64,000 nt of DNA from positions 867,001 through 931,000 of the forward strand of contig JAKNDB010000086.1 in assembly GCA_024305405.1 (NCBI GenBank). The letters run 5' to 3'. Shown here one piece after another: positions 28,001 through 45,006 of the stretch. A model generated the notes under the pieces. That model was not told where the DNA came from. It saw only the letters and a program-made list of their open reading frames with translations, and did no database searches. This stretch comes from Dirofilaria immitis. Taxonomy: Eukaryota; Nematoda; Chromadorea; Rhabditida; Onchocercidae. The translations under genes were made by a program, and so were the position numbers. The stretch's first letter is position 1. Each line of letters begins with the position of its first letter.

Positions 28001-31000
28001 CATCACTGTTTGGTAATGTTAAGCATTGTTTTTCTGGAGTAAGCCGCATTACATTTACCGTTAGCATCCGAGACGATTGCTGGAATTTTTATGTGTGCAG
28101 GTGAGACCAATTAACATACTTATTCAATTCATGAAAACGATATGTCTCTCGAAATATTCAACGCCAAACTTTGAAGTCTAATCTCTATCAAAATTTTTTC
28201 TTTAGATTTCTTCGTTCTATCTTTTAAAATATCCCACACACTATTAAGTTCCTTCTTACCAATGGAACAAAAACAAAGCATATTAACCAATCCTCTTTAT
28301 CTTTGTATCAAGATACTTCAATCATATATTTCGCATGTATTTCACAAGCTGATGAAGCAACTAATTTGTATCAAACTACTATTAAGCAAGTAACTAATTT
28401 GTATCAAACTACTATTAAGAACATCTTCAATTATCTCAAAATTATTCGTAAACTTCTACAAATTTACCGACTTGTCCTATTATTTCAGAAATTTCTCACT
28501 ATGTGACATGGACTAGATGGACTCAACGAAGGTGACTCGTCGACTGGATACAGTTCAGGAATGATACTGTTGGAGAGAAGATTTCTAATTCCACTAAACT
28601 CAGGGCGACAAATATCAATTGGCTTTTTCCCATTACTATCAGTGCGATCACGAATTGCACCAGAATGTAACAACAACCAAACCAACTGTAAACGAAATAT
28701 CTTTCTATTATTAAAAATAAGCAGAATGCATAGCAACTTACAAAAAAAAAAAAAAAACAATTTGAAGCAAAAATAAAGAAATTCAAGTTATGAAATCACT
28801 ATTTCCATTAGAAAATTATTAAGACTAAAATTTACTTTTTCGTTTCCACTCGTGACAGCATCATGTAAAGGAGTATCGTCACAGTCCGATAACGCATTAA
28901 TATCTGCATCGTAACTGTAAATTGCAGAAAGTCATTTAGTTTATATTCTGATGGGTAAAACTAAATTCTTATAATAAAGTACTAACATACCTAAGAAGGA
29001 GTTTAGCAGCTTTAAAATGTCCATGATAACATGCTTCATGTAAAGGAGTCCATCCTGCATAATCTCGAGCATTGATAAATGCACCTTCCTCGATCAACCT
29101 CCTGCATAATCGATGTTCTCCTTTACGTGCTGCTATATGCAATGGTGTCTCTCCACGCTCATTCTTTTTATGAACCTTTAAAACACTGTAATAAATTTGA
29201 TCAATCTACCGAAATTGGTTCAACCAAAAAGCGGTATATAAAATGAAATACTTTCGAAATACGTTTTTTTGACAAACTAGGTGAAGCACTATTTGTTTGA
29301 AGGAATTGCGAATTCGCAGAAGAAGGATCCATCGATACTTGTGTCGGCTGTTCCATCTGAAAAAAATTATAAAAAAAATGTTAAAATTGTAATTCACAAA
29401 ATTATTTTATGTGAAAAAGTAATAATTTCACATTTTCAAACTTCTTAACAAAATCTTACGAATTTTCCTTATTTTATAACAAATCCCTGCTTAAATTTCG
29501 ATTATTCAAAGACTTTATCATGTATCGTTCAAAAATACAGTTTATTTTTTCAGAGGAATAATAAAAGAAAAGATAAATCAAATATTAAACACAAATTTCA
29601 AGAAGCTGGAAAATTCAGTCTGCCAAATTATTCTTGCATAATGACTATATTACTAAGGAATAAAATGCAATAAGATGTGGGCTTCTGCATTTTTCGAAGC
29701 ATAAGATTAAATTTTGGAAATAAAATAAATATTAAAAATTAAGAGCTTAAAATGGAAATAGTCAAACAACTGCAAACCAAAAGAAATAAGAAAAATGTAA
29801 AGAGCAAATAGGTTTCCAATAGGAAATGATGAAGGAACACTCACTGACTTTTCGAATTTTGGAGAGAAAAGATTTCTTTTCACATCTTAAGATTTTATTT
29901 AACAAAATCATTCAGAAAAAGAATGACTAAAGAATTGTTGGAGAATACATACTATAACTCTCTTTTATTCTCTCACTTTTCTTACTACAATACATTCTTG
30001 AACAAAAAAATTTTATGGACTTAAATACGTGTTAAGTTATAGCAAATTTATCATAATGTTCCATGATAAAAGCAATTTTAACGAGGTATGTAGAAAATCA
30101 AGAATTAATCGGCTGCGAAAAAATCGAAAATAGAAAGAATGTGGGGATAATAAGACAGCGAAATGGCAAAGATGATGCAGAGAGCAGAGAAAAAGTTGTA
30201 TGAGTTTGGCAACAGCTGGTATCGCAGTAACAGCTAGTCACACTAATAGAAATACAAGTGAAGGCATCGCATTTTCTATCGTTCAACAAATGGAATGGGC
30301 AATGAATGATGTCAATGTATATAACTAAATACTGTACGGATGAATTTGTTTACAAGATATGGGTTAGAAATGGCATTAACAGTTGCCTGAACAGTTGCCG
30401 GAAAACTTTTTAGGATAAGGATTACATTGGACCTTTAGTGATTGTTAGTGAAAAAATTCGAAAAAATCTTTAGTGATAAGTTAGGAATGGAGAAAAAGTT
30501 TCATAAATAAAGTAATTTCTCTGTTTGTTGGATTATCAATTAAGTTGGCAAATATTAAAAGCAGCTCAAATGAAATAACAAAACCATCAAGTGATAGTAG
30601 AGGAAGAAAATAAATCATATAACATATTAAATTAAGTAAATATGGTCAATTCAGTAAAATCGAAATCAGAAAAATGTAAAATAAAATGCAAATCATAAAT
30701 GCCATTATAAAGCAAAGCTTTGCAACATTAATTTTTAGCAGTGCTGCTTGCTTAGTAACTGAAGTAATGCGCCAATGCAATTTCATTTCAGCCACAGTCG
30801 AAATGAAGAGTGCTTCATAATTCATTACTTTTCAAAAATTAATATCTAATAATAAATGAGGAAAATTTTTCATATTTGAGAATTGTAATTAATTTTATTC
30901 CGACTGACTTGAACAACTTTTTTTAAATTGAATACGCTTTCAGAAAAATACAGTATAACATTTTTATTATGAAAATTAATTTTATTTTAAAAAGTTCTCC

Positions 31001-31875
31001 ACATCCCACTAACATTGCTTTTTCAGTAAAAAGTAATCAGCAAACAGGTGAAAAGTTTATTTGTACATAATTAAAAAAGATGTGGTAAGAGACGTTATTA
31101 GTTTCTTACAAAAAAGTAAGTGAGATAATGGAACAATTAAACCTGCTTTATGATAGCCAATTGTTGGCGTACGCTTACTGGATAAGTTGGTAACGACGAA
31201 CTGTGCGACCGCTGCGATTCATTACTGGCAACAGATGAAGGGATTTGCATTAATGTTGTTGATGGGCCTTGTCGCTGTCTGACTCCTAATGTTCGATGTC
31301 GTCCAAAACATAAAGCTAAACATGTTTACAAAAGAAGGAAAAATTCTATGTAACTTTGAAGCGCATTACCAAAATGATTCATAACCTAGAGAATATTAAT
31401 GAATTATTAATATTTCATATCTACAATTATATTAATAATAAATCATAATAAAGTGCCCGCACCAATCAAAAAAATTGAGTTAGAGCCATCTTGATTTTGA
31501 AAATCACATAGCCTTCCGCAGATGGTATGACTTTCTCATGATTAATATCTTATAGCGATTCCATTATTGCTCTAAGCATATCATAACAAAACATAAATTC
31601 GAGTATTTTGGTGTTTCTTTTAATGAATGAAAAGCATACTATAAAAATTAAAGAAGAGGTGCCACGAGTAATCTAGAGAAAAGTAGAAAACAATGATTTT
31701 ACTTGATTTCTTTTAAGGATCTCTAAAATTTCAGATTTCATAAATCGATATTAAGAACTGGAGACAGTACTATAGAACATGCGTAAATAATACCTTGTTG
31801 TTTTTCAGATTCACTGATCATCGAGAAAGAAGCGCCATAGGACAATTCTAAATCACGTAATGGATATTGCTGCGT
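22090..31875 (-). CDS. Ankyrin-repeat protein, ANKRD11/ANKRD12-like
   Basis: Twenty exons read on the minus strand: 31875-31794, 31315-31143, 29356-29252, 29175-28991, 28914-28836, 28685-28500, 27507-27463, 27282-27209, 27037-26759, 26490-26367, 25189-25060, 24905-24801, 24249-24054, 23838-23651, 23495-23383, 23316-23182, 22914-22816, 22712-22619, 22495-22329, 22197-22090. They sum to exactly 889 codons with no frame break. Three ankyrin repeats come early ([39 protein letters not shown]), a set closely resembling the ANKRD11/12 repeats. Then follow a long polar, serine-rich region and a C-terminal region with basic coiled-coil-like segments ([23 protein letters not shown]). ANKRD11/12 are nuclear chromatin co-regulators that bind deacetylases and nuclear-receptor coactivators; that role here is inference. 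The start is either the ATG at 31821 or further upstream: a 17-codon in-phase exon-like piece lies at 33460-33410. Family assignment rests mainly on the ankyrin block. Confidence 0.82.
28357..28422. repeat. 33-bp tandem duplication in an intron
   Basis: Two near-identical 33-bp units (CAACTAATTTGTATCAAACT type) starting at 28357 and 28390 inside the intron between the third ankyrin-repeat exon and the following short exon of the ANKRD-like gene. Confidence 0.9.
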
Positions 31876-33744
31876 CTATTGCGCTGCAACAGATCCATCA
31901 TATGACATTTAATTGTAAATTCCTTTGATGTTCTCGAAATCCCATAATTTCTAACTTAAAACATTACAATTCTACATTGCTATAAAGTAGAGTAGAACTA
32001 ATCTACTCATCAGAAATCTCTTAGTATACAAATAAAACTAAATATAAGTCTCCACAAAATACTAATGAATCTTACGCAGTCACAGAACCAAAAATTAATT
32101 TTACAGTCCACATAGAGCTTAAGGAAAATATCACGAGATGAAGAGTGGGAGAAAAAATTAAATCTCACTTTTTCCTTGAAATACATCCAATGTGAGAAAA
32201 CTTCTTATTGTACAGAGGGAGAATGTACTATAAATAAGTTAAAAATAAATTAACTGAATTATTTCAACAAACAAATAATATAAAGCGAGGATATCATGTT
32301 TTTGGCCTGAATTTTTCGCAATTCTAAACCAAACGTACGAGCAAAATGAAGACTTCTCAAAAGAATTTTTCACTTGCTCGCATATGAATCCCTAATATTC
32401 AAAGTAGCATTCTGATGCATTCAAATAGTTTTAGTGTTAGCGTTATAGACAAATAAAAACGTAACACAAGCAAATCTTCCAAAAACTGCAAAACAATATT
32501 TAACTAATTTATAAGTTAGTGATAGAACAGAAATAAAAACAGGAAAAGACATAGTGCGCATAATAAGATATAAGAATATATCAAAAAGAAACTTTGGAAA
32601 CAGTATGAAAGCACATGAGAACAAAAGTTGGAATCAATGCCATAAATAAAGGAATACGAGAAAATGGTTAATAGCTGAGCATGAAAAACAATCAAAAAAT
32701 TGAACAGTAATGATAGATTATGTAATGTATGTTATTAGCAAATAATTGGCATTCTAATAGTGGAAAATAACGAAAACCCGGGAAATTGGAACAATAAAAA
32801 AGTAACCAAACAATACACAAAAAGAGGGTATTTAAAATGTTGTAACTGAACAAAAATGCATAACTTCCGGAAATAATTCCACCACTCGAAAAGAATTATC
32901 GAAAACATTCCGAATTATATAGGTTAGAGAATTTTATAAGTAGTTCATAATAAATAATTTTCTGAGATGAAAACATAGAAAATCAGCAGCATAACATTAA
33001 ATAAATGTAAAAAATTTAAGTGTAATAAAATCAAATCATGCAATGGAAAATAATATTAGAATAAACGTAATATGAAACAATATAAATTCTAAATATTAGT
33101 GATGGTAGAAATTGTGTGCCATTGATTTCAGAAATCAAGAAAGTTAAGAACAATAACAAATTGTAAAAAAGAATAAGGAATTGCGTGATATAATGTCTCG
33201 TTATTGTCGCTAAATAAAGAATTACGTGATATAATGTATCGTTATAGTCACTAAATATTTCAGAAATAGAGGGATAAACTAATAAAACTGTGAATGATGA
33301 ACACAACAAAAATGGAACTGTAACAATATTTAATTGACTGTCATTCATGAATATACAAAATTTTCAATCATACCGAATAAATGATGAAAATTATTTCAAG
33401 TCCACTTACTGCAGTATCATTATGTATGAAATCCAGTTGCGTTGAAGTAATTTCCAAGAACTAAATAATAACATAAGCACTACACTCCACAACTACTTTT
33501 TAACAAATTTCCTTTAATCATATTTCTAGTATTCCCTATTCCGATCTTCGTATTGCATCTTTAGATTATTTATTGCAACCTTATAATTCGCGTGTTTTTA
33601 TATCTACGTAAACTCAAAAAAGGAAAAAAAAAGAATGGACCACAACAAGTGATTCCAAATAAGGTCTTGACGTTATTAATTATTACATTTCAAGATCTAG
33701 AGCAATTTTAAAAACTTCTAAACTAAAAGACTTAATAGTCCTTT
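31876..33744. other. Region between snx-27 and the ankyrin gene
   Basis: Mostly AT-rich. Contains a 41-bp imperfect tandem duplication (33175-33256) and a 51-bp exon-like piece on the minus strand (33460-33410) bounded by TTTAG and GTAAGT. That piece reads 17 codons in phase with the first ANKRD-like exon and may be a 5' exon or 5' UTR of that gene. Nothing else supported. Confidence 0.45.
33175..33256. repeat. 41-bp imperfect tandem duplication
   Basis: Copies 33175-33215 and 33216-33256 share the frame AAxGAATTxCGTGATATAAT and differ at a handful of positions. Non-coding. Confidence 0.9.
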
Positions 33745-37508
<3,764 letters not shown>

Positions 37509-37848
37509 GCAACATCAACTACTTTATCACCTGATTTCTTCATTATATTGATGTCTAAAGATTGTTCGACACTACAACAATTTCCACATCTCCCGCAACA
37601 AACCATTAACCACCGATTCATCATTCTGCCACCTGCAGCTTGCAGAATAGAATGGGGAAGTTGGTCGATGTGCAAACTAAGAGACCAGGCAAGAAAGATT
37701 TGGCAAACATATTAGAACGGAAGTGATTTAGACGGATATGGGTAGAATATTTTAATGGAGAATGCATGTTAGACTTCTTTCTCACTCGATCAATCATTCA
37801 TTCAGTATTGGTAACATCTGCTATTCAAAGTGACCATGAAATTTGAAG
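37509..37848. promoter_or_regulatory. Divergent promoter region of snx-27 and the LIM gene
   Basis: Only 340 bp separate the start codons of snx-27 (minus) and the two-LIM gene (plus), so both 5' regulatory regions must lie here or overlap the other gene. No individual motif is assigned. Confidence 0.5.
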
Positions 37849-38714
37849 ATGTCTCGAAGAGGCCGTTGTGCGAAGTGCTCTGAGCCATTTCTGAATGAGA
37901 AAGCGATCTTTGCTCTTGGACAATTGTACCATGTGAACCACTTACGCTGCAACTATTGTGATATACGAATATATTGTATCGACAAAAGCTTCATTATCAA
38001 TGACACTAAAATCGCCTGTGCTTGTTGTTTCGATAAACTTAGCCCTAAATGTCAAAAATGCAAAAGATCCATTGTCAGCAAATATGCCATAAACGGTTCG
38101 TCCTTTTCATTCATATTTCTGTTACTTACTACAGCTTCGCAACTTAGAATATTGCGCTTGATGACCTGACAACTAGCTAGTAGTCGGTAATTCTTTCACA
38201 TAACTCATACAAGTTGCTTAAGATGTTTTCTTCAACGATATGGCTACAGAATTCTTTTTAAAGAATATCATACATTGAGCAGCATCATTTTCAAAGAACT
38301 CATCTGTAGTCATACAGTATATCAGTAGCATCATCTTCAAGAAGTTAAATTCCATATCGTGAGATTTGAGAGCTTTGCTTTTCCCATTCCATCATTTTTT
38401 ACCAAAATTGACAATGTAATTTCGAAAATTTAAGTCTTCAAAGTTAATTTAGGTAGATCTTTTTTGAATTTCATAATTTTAAAAATCTAGAAAACTTTTT
38501 TGTAAATTAACTACTTCTTCTATAAAAAAAAATTGCAGATGGTCGCTTATATCACCTTCATTGCTTTCAATGCGTCCGATGTCATCGCGTTCTGGATGTG
38601 GAATATTTTAAAGACGAAAATGGTCGCCCATTAGATAAAGACTGCTTCTGGGGAGAAGTGCTTATGGATCACATTATTCGTGATATTGATAATATCGTCC
38701 TTTCTAAATACTGA
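37849..38714 (+). CDS. Small two-LIM-domain protein, 140 aa
   Basis: Two exons, 37849-38095 and 38539-38714, joined in phase 1 across a GT-AG intron. LIM1 ligands are C7, C10, H28, H31, C34, C37, C57 and C60, with His in place of the usual fourth Cys. LIM2 ligands are C68, C71, H88, C91, C94, C97 and C118; the eighth position (residue 121) is Gly, so the last zinc ligand is missing or displaced. LIM domains are zinc-binding protein-interaction modules. With nothing else in the chain this is probably an adaptor in the cytoplasm or nucleus, which is inference. It is not an obvious CRIP, PINCH or LMO orthologue. Its 3' end converges on ndk-1, with 287 bp between stop codons. The upstream in-frame TTG at 37843 is not used because ATG 37849 is adjacent. 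Confidence 0.85.
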
Positions 38715-39001
38715 TGGATTCTACGATTCATGAATGAAACACTAAAGTATGGTTGTTGTCTTTCAATTGTGCTAATTTAATATAAAATCTTGAAAGCGTC
38801 TTATTTTGGCTCCGTATTCCTTTCTGAATGATCTGTAAATTGAAAAGACGCAGAATTTAGAACCTTCTTAGCTCTTCAAAAGTGCGTTGATATGAGAAAT
38901 TCACTTTCATTTGCATTTTTATATTCTTAAGAATTGCACAGAATAAAATCACATCAGCACAAATCTCTAGAACTACTTTGTTTGTCGTTTTATCATCATT
39001 T

Positions 39002-39858
39002 CTATTCATACACCCAAGTAATTGTTGCTGGATTCCATTCGCACAATTCTTCTAATTTAAACCAATGAGCAATTTCACGTTCTGCTGAAGATAGTGAATC
39101 TGAACCATGTATTATATTTCGTCCTGTTTGTATCGAAAAATCACCACGAATAGTGCCTGAAATAAGATTTTTGATGAAAAAGAAAATCTCTACGTTGACA
39201 ATTACTTCATAAAAGAAAATGATACAATTTGATAAATAAGCGTCATTTCATATTATATGTTGTATTTTCTTAAAAATTAAAGAATTTTTCGCTTTCATGG
39301 TATTGACTTCTCATAGGATTAAGCCTAAACATTAGAGTACAACAGAAATCAGTACGGAAATAATGAATCCTGACCTGGCAATGAATTTAGGGGATTTGTA
39401 GCGCCAAGCATTTGTCGCCCTTGTTTAACCACATCAAGGCCTTCCCATACCATCGCAACCACAGGTCCAGATGACATGTACTCCACTAAATTCTTAAAAA
39501 TGGCTTTCCTTGTAATTCCTGATAATGTATCTAAAATTAAGACTTCTATTAATTAAATTTTATTTTCATTTATACGCTCATGCAAATAAATGTTTTATTT
39601 TACTACTTCACAACCGAGAAATTTTGAGGTCAGATATATGCTACCTAAATAACATTCCGTGAATATGCAGAATTATGAAAACGGGAAGATATCTGCACAT
39701 GAACTTACTTCCAGATGAGGTTTCGTAGCTTTCATCATTTTCATAGCAACTAATTTGTATCCTCGTTGTTCGAATCGTTCAATAACTTTTCCAATCAAGC
39801 CACGCTGTACGGCATCTGGTTTGATGCATATAAATGTTCGTTCCTTTGTAGCTGACAT
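39002..39858 (-). CDS. ndk-1: Nucleoside diphosphate kinase (NM23 family)
   Basis: Transfers the gamma-phosphate from ATP to other nucleoside diphosphates through a phospho-histidine. Three exons, 39858-39709, 39530-39375 and 39156-39002, give 153 aa, the normal length. Marks: [16 protein letters not shown] at residues 8-23, [11 protein letters not shown], and NIIHGSDS with the catalytic His at about residue 119; the chain ends in TWVYE. Exon 2 changes frame at a run of five A on the plus strand (39496-39500): HYQELQGKP is read before it and [10 protein letters not shown] after it in another frame. One extra T in the coding strand restores the family sequence and the phase to exon 3, so a homopolymer error is likely. 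ATG 39858 gives the canonical N-terminus. An acceptor at 39888 allows an upstream in-frame exon at 41926-41890. Confidence 0.95.
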
Positions 39859-41889
39859 CTGGCAATCCAACTTCTTTTTTTTGTTTTCTGAAAACAACAC
39901 AGTACAGAGTAATTCTTCTTTGAAACTATATGTCGCTTACGCCGCATATTATATCTGGTGTACTAACATTTCCTTGATTGGCAAAACATACTTTATTGAA
40001 AAATATGTAATGTAAAGAAACTGCTAAATGTTTTAATAACAAAACATAGAAAAAAAACAGCTGAGAAGTTTCTCTCATAACAGAAACTTACTTCACAGCA
40101 CAATTTCAACTCTATGCTTTTCCTTTTATTTATGGAAATTTTACCATTATCATTATATGTCGGATTCTATCAAAGCTCCTAAGCATTTTAATACCTCCAT
40201 AGAAAAATGGTATTGAAAAAGAAATGGCAAAAAAGGCAGTAAAACAACAACACAATAATTAATCAGGTAATAAGTTACAATATTTATTTCATTTGTATAA
40301 GAATGGAAATTTCGATCTTACACTAAATCACCTTAACATTGAAAGATAGGGCGTAATGGTTTAGTTACTGACAAAAAATGATAGTATGAGAACAAAATGC
40401 ATTGAGAGAACAAAGAGCTGACTACCCTTATTCCTGCGATCTGATACTGAACCAAGTTCAAAACAGAACATGATATATTCTTGGTATTTCAAAATGATTT
40501 TGAACCCATGAAGAACCTTTGCTTGAATTTACTGCTGCAATCTGCAAATTCCGACGATAATTTCAATAGCAATGTAATTAATGAATACAGAAAAATTAAA
40601 CTATAGGGTGAGAGAAATAGTGCTAACAAAGTTCAACATGAACAGAGGCAAAGAATACGACAACATGACGCACATATGCACATATTAAAAAAAAATGCAC
40701 ATATTAAAAATACATGAAAAACATTAGGAATAAAGGAGTACCATTCGCAGATATATAAGTATCGATCGATATTTCAGGTTCTGCAATGTTATCTCCGCGC
40801 GAAGCATAAGTAAGCAAACATGGAGCAGAATAAAATCATTCTGTCGTAAAACGAATAAATTCTATCATACGAGTAACATACTACTGCTACCACAACCTTA
40901 ATCATATTTTTTCATTCAATCATTCATTTTCTATTCATTCCTCAAGTACAGTTATTTTTTCCTTACATAAAAACTCTCTGCAATGTACAAACCAAGAGCC
41001 AGCTTAAAAAGACTACGAGTTCTATTACTATAGCAATCAGTGCTAACATTCAACGTGAAACAAGTTTTGATTACGTAATTTTATGGATTAAGAAGTCAGT
41101 AATCTATATTCATCTTTCCACAGCACATCAAATTTCATTGCAAAAAAATGAAAAGAAAGCGATAATAAACTTAACAGTTCAAGATCTTTGAAACACTACA
41201 GAAAATACGAGAACCATTAATTAACATCATATTCTTCATCCAAACTTTTACTTCGCTTTAGCAATTCAAACGAAAATCTATTATGGAGAGACATGTGACA
41301 CAGTAATTAATAAGAATAATAATATAAAAATTTGATTCATCATTCCGGAACAAATTACCAGTATCTGCATTTTTAGAAAAAATTTCAAAATAGGTGAGCA
41401 TAAACAAAAATAAATAACACAATAATGTGAGATGAACATGAAATTAGACATGACTTCATAAAATTATTAAATCATTGAAAACATTTATCATGTGCGAATT
41501 TGGAATACTATAAAGAGAAATGATACAAGAATTTAATTTAAAAACGAAAATGATAATAATCTCATTAACAAAAAATAAATGGATAATACAATAACGCATC
41601 TGAATTAACTCAGTATAAATAAAATCAAATTATTAAGGAATAAAAAATATCTATAACAATCTGCAATGTAATTATACAAAAACTTCTTACTATGAGAGTA
41701 CTATAAAATGCAAGATAATTGGAAATTCTAAACTATTATGAAATGGCTAATAAACGAGCTTTTAGAAATTCAGCAGTAAAAAATGTTTGCATTTCGATTA
41801 ACTTTATTTGTGGAATCTTAAGAAACTCTACAAATGTAGAGAACAGAGATAATTATTCGAAATATGAATAGAAAAGGGAACTACTTACC

Positions 41890-41926
41890 TAAAGTAGGTC
41901 TTTCAGTGCAATAAGCGGCAAACATC
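41890..41926 (-). CDS. ndk-1: Candidate alternative first exon of ndk-1
   Basis: An ATG at 41926 opens 12 codons (MFAAYCTERPTL) plus one base and meets a consensus donor (GTAAGT at 41889). The acceptor at 39888 starts an ndk-1 exon 29 bases upstream of its ATG, and that leader is open and in matching phase (reading [10 protein letters not shown] and then the NDK start). Splicing across the 2-kb intron would add 22 residues to NDK. Only the splice consensus and frame support this. An in-frame start and a usable phase could be coincidence. Confidence 0.3.
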
Positions 41927-42490
41927 GCATGGTTGGAATGGTGACGAAGGAATGAGCTTGAAGTCACTAGGCAACTAAAATAAGTTAGTGCAGCCCTTTC
42001 CTTCTTTTGATTAACACTACAATTCATTCAATCATGCTAAAATAATTACCTTATTAGCAATTCAACTCGATGAGAAATATAATCCTATTAATCAGTAAAT
42101 GAACTAAGCACATAAATTAATTCCTAATGATCTTTATGGAAAAGTTGTACTTAGAAATAAAATTAAATACTCTTCCCTTCAGAAATAGGAAATTATGTCC
42201 ACTATCTATTATATCTCTCTAATTATTAAGTTTCAATACAAAGAAAAATTCTTAAACAATATCACTCAAAACTTTTTATTTCTGAAACCTTGAATATTGC
42301 ATTATTTAACAGTGTCTTTATATCATGTGCAGTTATAATGATAACGTGTAAGCTCTGAAAATACAAGCAAAGTAAGGTTGGCACATTATCAAGTTTCAGC
42401 CAACTAACCCGCTAAGATTATTTCTTATGCATGCTTCGAATTAGTAAATATGCGCTTCCATAGCTGAATTTTCAAAAAATTTATTTTTGT

Positions 42491-42614
42491 AAAAATGATT
42501 GGTGATGGAGAAAGTGAGAAATGGAGAAAGTTGCTTAAAAATGATTGGTGATGGAGAAAGTGAGAAATGGAGAAAGTTGCTTAAAAATGATTGGTGATGG
42601 AGAAAGTGAGAAAA
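42491..42614. repeat. 46-bp tandem repeat, about 2.7 copies
   Basis: Copies begin at 42491, 42537 and 42583 with AAAAATGATTGGTGATGGAG. The third copy is cut short after about 31 bp. The unit length is not a multiple of three and the purine strand is the plus strand. Confidence 0.95.
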
Positions 42615-44978
42615 AAGCAAATGAATAAATAATATAGAAGATGGGGAAGAATATGAACATCTTACATTCACTTTTGTTTTTCTTTTCAAAGAAGAATATA
42701 AACTTCTCTTATAAAGAATAATAGTGCGACGTGCTATCTGTTTAAAAGCTATTACTGGCAATTTACAGTTTACAATTAAGCAAGGAAATTTCTAGAAGGC
42801 TTTCCTGTCAGTCGACATGAAATATTCTTAGAAATAGCTTCTAAAAATTTATCTTTCACCCCTATGATCAGTGCGTGGATGAAAGGTAAATAACTCGATG
42901 TAAATGGAGATTTGATAATGGAGTAACTCTTCAATTAAAATTCTTAATCCTTTAATTAAGTGCAAACAGTGAAGGAATTACAAAAATGAATAGAAACTGA
43001 GACACGCATAAGTGAAACACAAATCACACCATATTTCCCATCTCTCTTATGCCCAAATATTCAATGAATTGTAGACCTTGCCACAACCGACCGAAACCAA
43101 CGTATGTCAAGGTAAATAATCATTATGAGTGACATTATGAAAATAGGACGATTCTGAAGATGAAAGAGATGAAGGAGTAAATGGAATAAGATGACATTAG
43201 GGATTTCAGAGAAATGTAAGAAAGCTATGGATTCATAGAAAAAAATTGCGGCATTCATTTGTATAGAAAATTAGAGCGTTCATTTGTATAATACTAATCA
43301 ACTTCATGTTAATTTCTTCAATTTTCATATTATGTTAATTCATATTAACTTCTTTGACTTCTATGTAGCACCATCTACTTGAATCTTTACAGTTGCTATT
43401 CATCCAGACGACTACTGCGGTAAATTTTGAATTCTTGGCTATCCTACAACTATTTGAAAGCTATAAAGCCAACTGTACTTTTCTACTCACGCTACACATA
43501 CAACGCTTTGAGCATAGTCTTTCAAACTAATTTGATAACCATTCTTCGTGTTTTCTGTATTTCATAGATGCTTATACTCAAAATGACATATCATCAATAT
43601 CTCATATTAAAGAAATAAACAACAATGTTTAATTGGAATCTTAAAGATGAAGCGATAGAAATCAAAACTGAAAATGAACAGACTTTTTATTTTTTATAAA
43701 TTTTTGCAACCTAATATCTATAATTGTTGAAATCAAACAGTAAGATGCATCTGAAAATGCATCGATGCTTCGTAGAAAAAAATGATGACATAAGTTAGTT
43801 ATGCATTGTTTTTAACCCTCTACATATCTTTTTTGAGTTATATTTAATTTTATAGCTAATATAAATATTAGAGATTATCTTCGTCATTACCGATGTATTG
43901 AAAGGCCGAGAAAAGAAATATCTAGGAATAAAACTTCTGCCATTATGATCATAACAGGTAAGCTATGTATACTGCTCGCACGACACTATGAAGTTAGCCT
44001 GTAACGGCGACAATTATTTAATCCGCAAGGCTTTGTCCTTTATCTCCTTCTTTCATGCCACTATTGAAAAGGCATTCTTTAAAAAAAAAGAAAACATCAT
44101 ATTTTTTAGCCATTATTTGCATTACTTATTTTTTCCTTTATAAAGTAAATGATAATTCAGTCAAAAAATAAAAGACTTTTTGTTTCTCTTCTCTATTCAT
44201 TCTGTAATGAGCAAAAATGATTAGAAGAATAGATCTGTTCAAATATGTGATATGAATCACATTTCCGTAGCAAATGAAATTTGGCAATATAAGATGAGGC
44301 ACTTTATTAACTTTCATAGCGTATTATCGAAAACTATTGTATGAACCGATGGAATGTATGATAGTAGAAAAAGAAGCTGTGAAAGTTGCATTTAATCACT
44401 TTTTAAGTTTCTGAAATAGCACTATAAATGAATCATGCCGCCTATGATTGATTTTGCTATCTGAGAAAGCAATATTCTTGTGTCTAGGCTTTCATACATT
44501 TATCTATATAAGTCTCAGCATTGCCTTCAGGCCATTCTCATTCAAGCTTCTACATGCAATCTATCTAAGGCTGTTTTTCTCGACGCTTCGCTAATCAGGG
44601 TAAGGAAAATTCAGAGATGTAAAGGAGTCAGAAACATCGAATTTTCTTTTGCAGCATTTCTCTTTTCATGCTCTTCTAAAGCAGCATTCAATTCTGAACA
44701 ACTCAATCTCATAAAAGCATTCATCTTGTTTATGCATCCATTTTTGCTGAATAGGACGAAGTACTTTTGAGATATGTCTATAAATGTTATTTTTACTGGC
44801 ATACCAAACTTTTACTTTTATATTAATGCAATTTGTTTGTATTCGATTATTCGTCTTCCTAACGATAGGTCAGCCTTTCTTTAAGGCTTTCTTTAAGTGT
44901 AGAAAATATTCGGATGCAAAAACTAGAATATAGACAGTCAATATATGACAATGATACGGCTTTGCTGTTTCTCTAAAA

Positions 44979-45006
44979 CTTAACGAGACGATTACGTCTC
45001 GTTAAG
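44979..45006. repeat. Perfect 12-bp inverted repeat, ATTA loop
   Basis: CTTAACGAGACG (44979-44990) and CGTCTCGTTAAG (44995-45006) pair exactly around ATTA. It lies about 630 bp upstream of the start codon of the cysteine-rich membrane protein gene. The arms are far less AT-rich than the local DNA, so chance is less likely than for AT-only palindromes. Confidence 0.88.

Noticed and set aside
44480..44802. Overlapping ORFs of 96 and 63 codons on opposite strands
   Set aside because: Neither shows a domain, signal or splice partner; coding on one strand leaves the other as a chance shadow and I could not support either.
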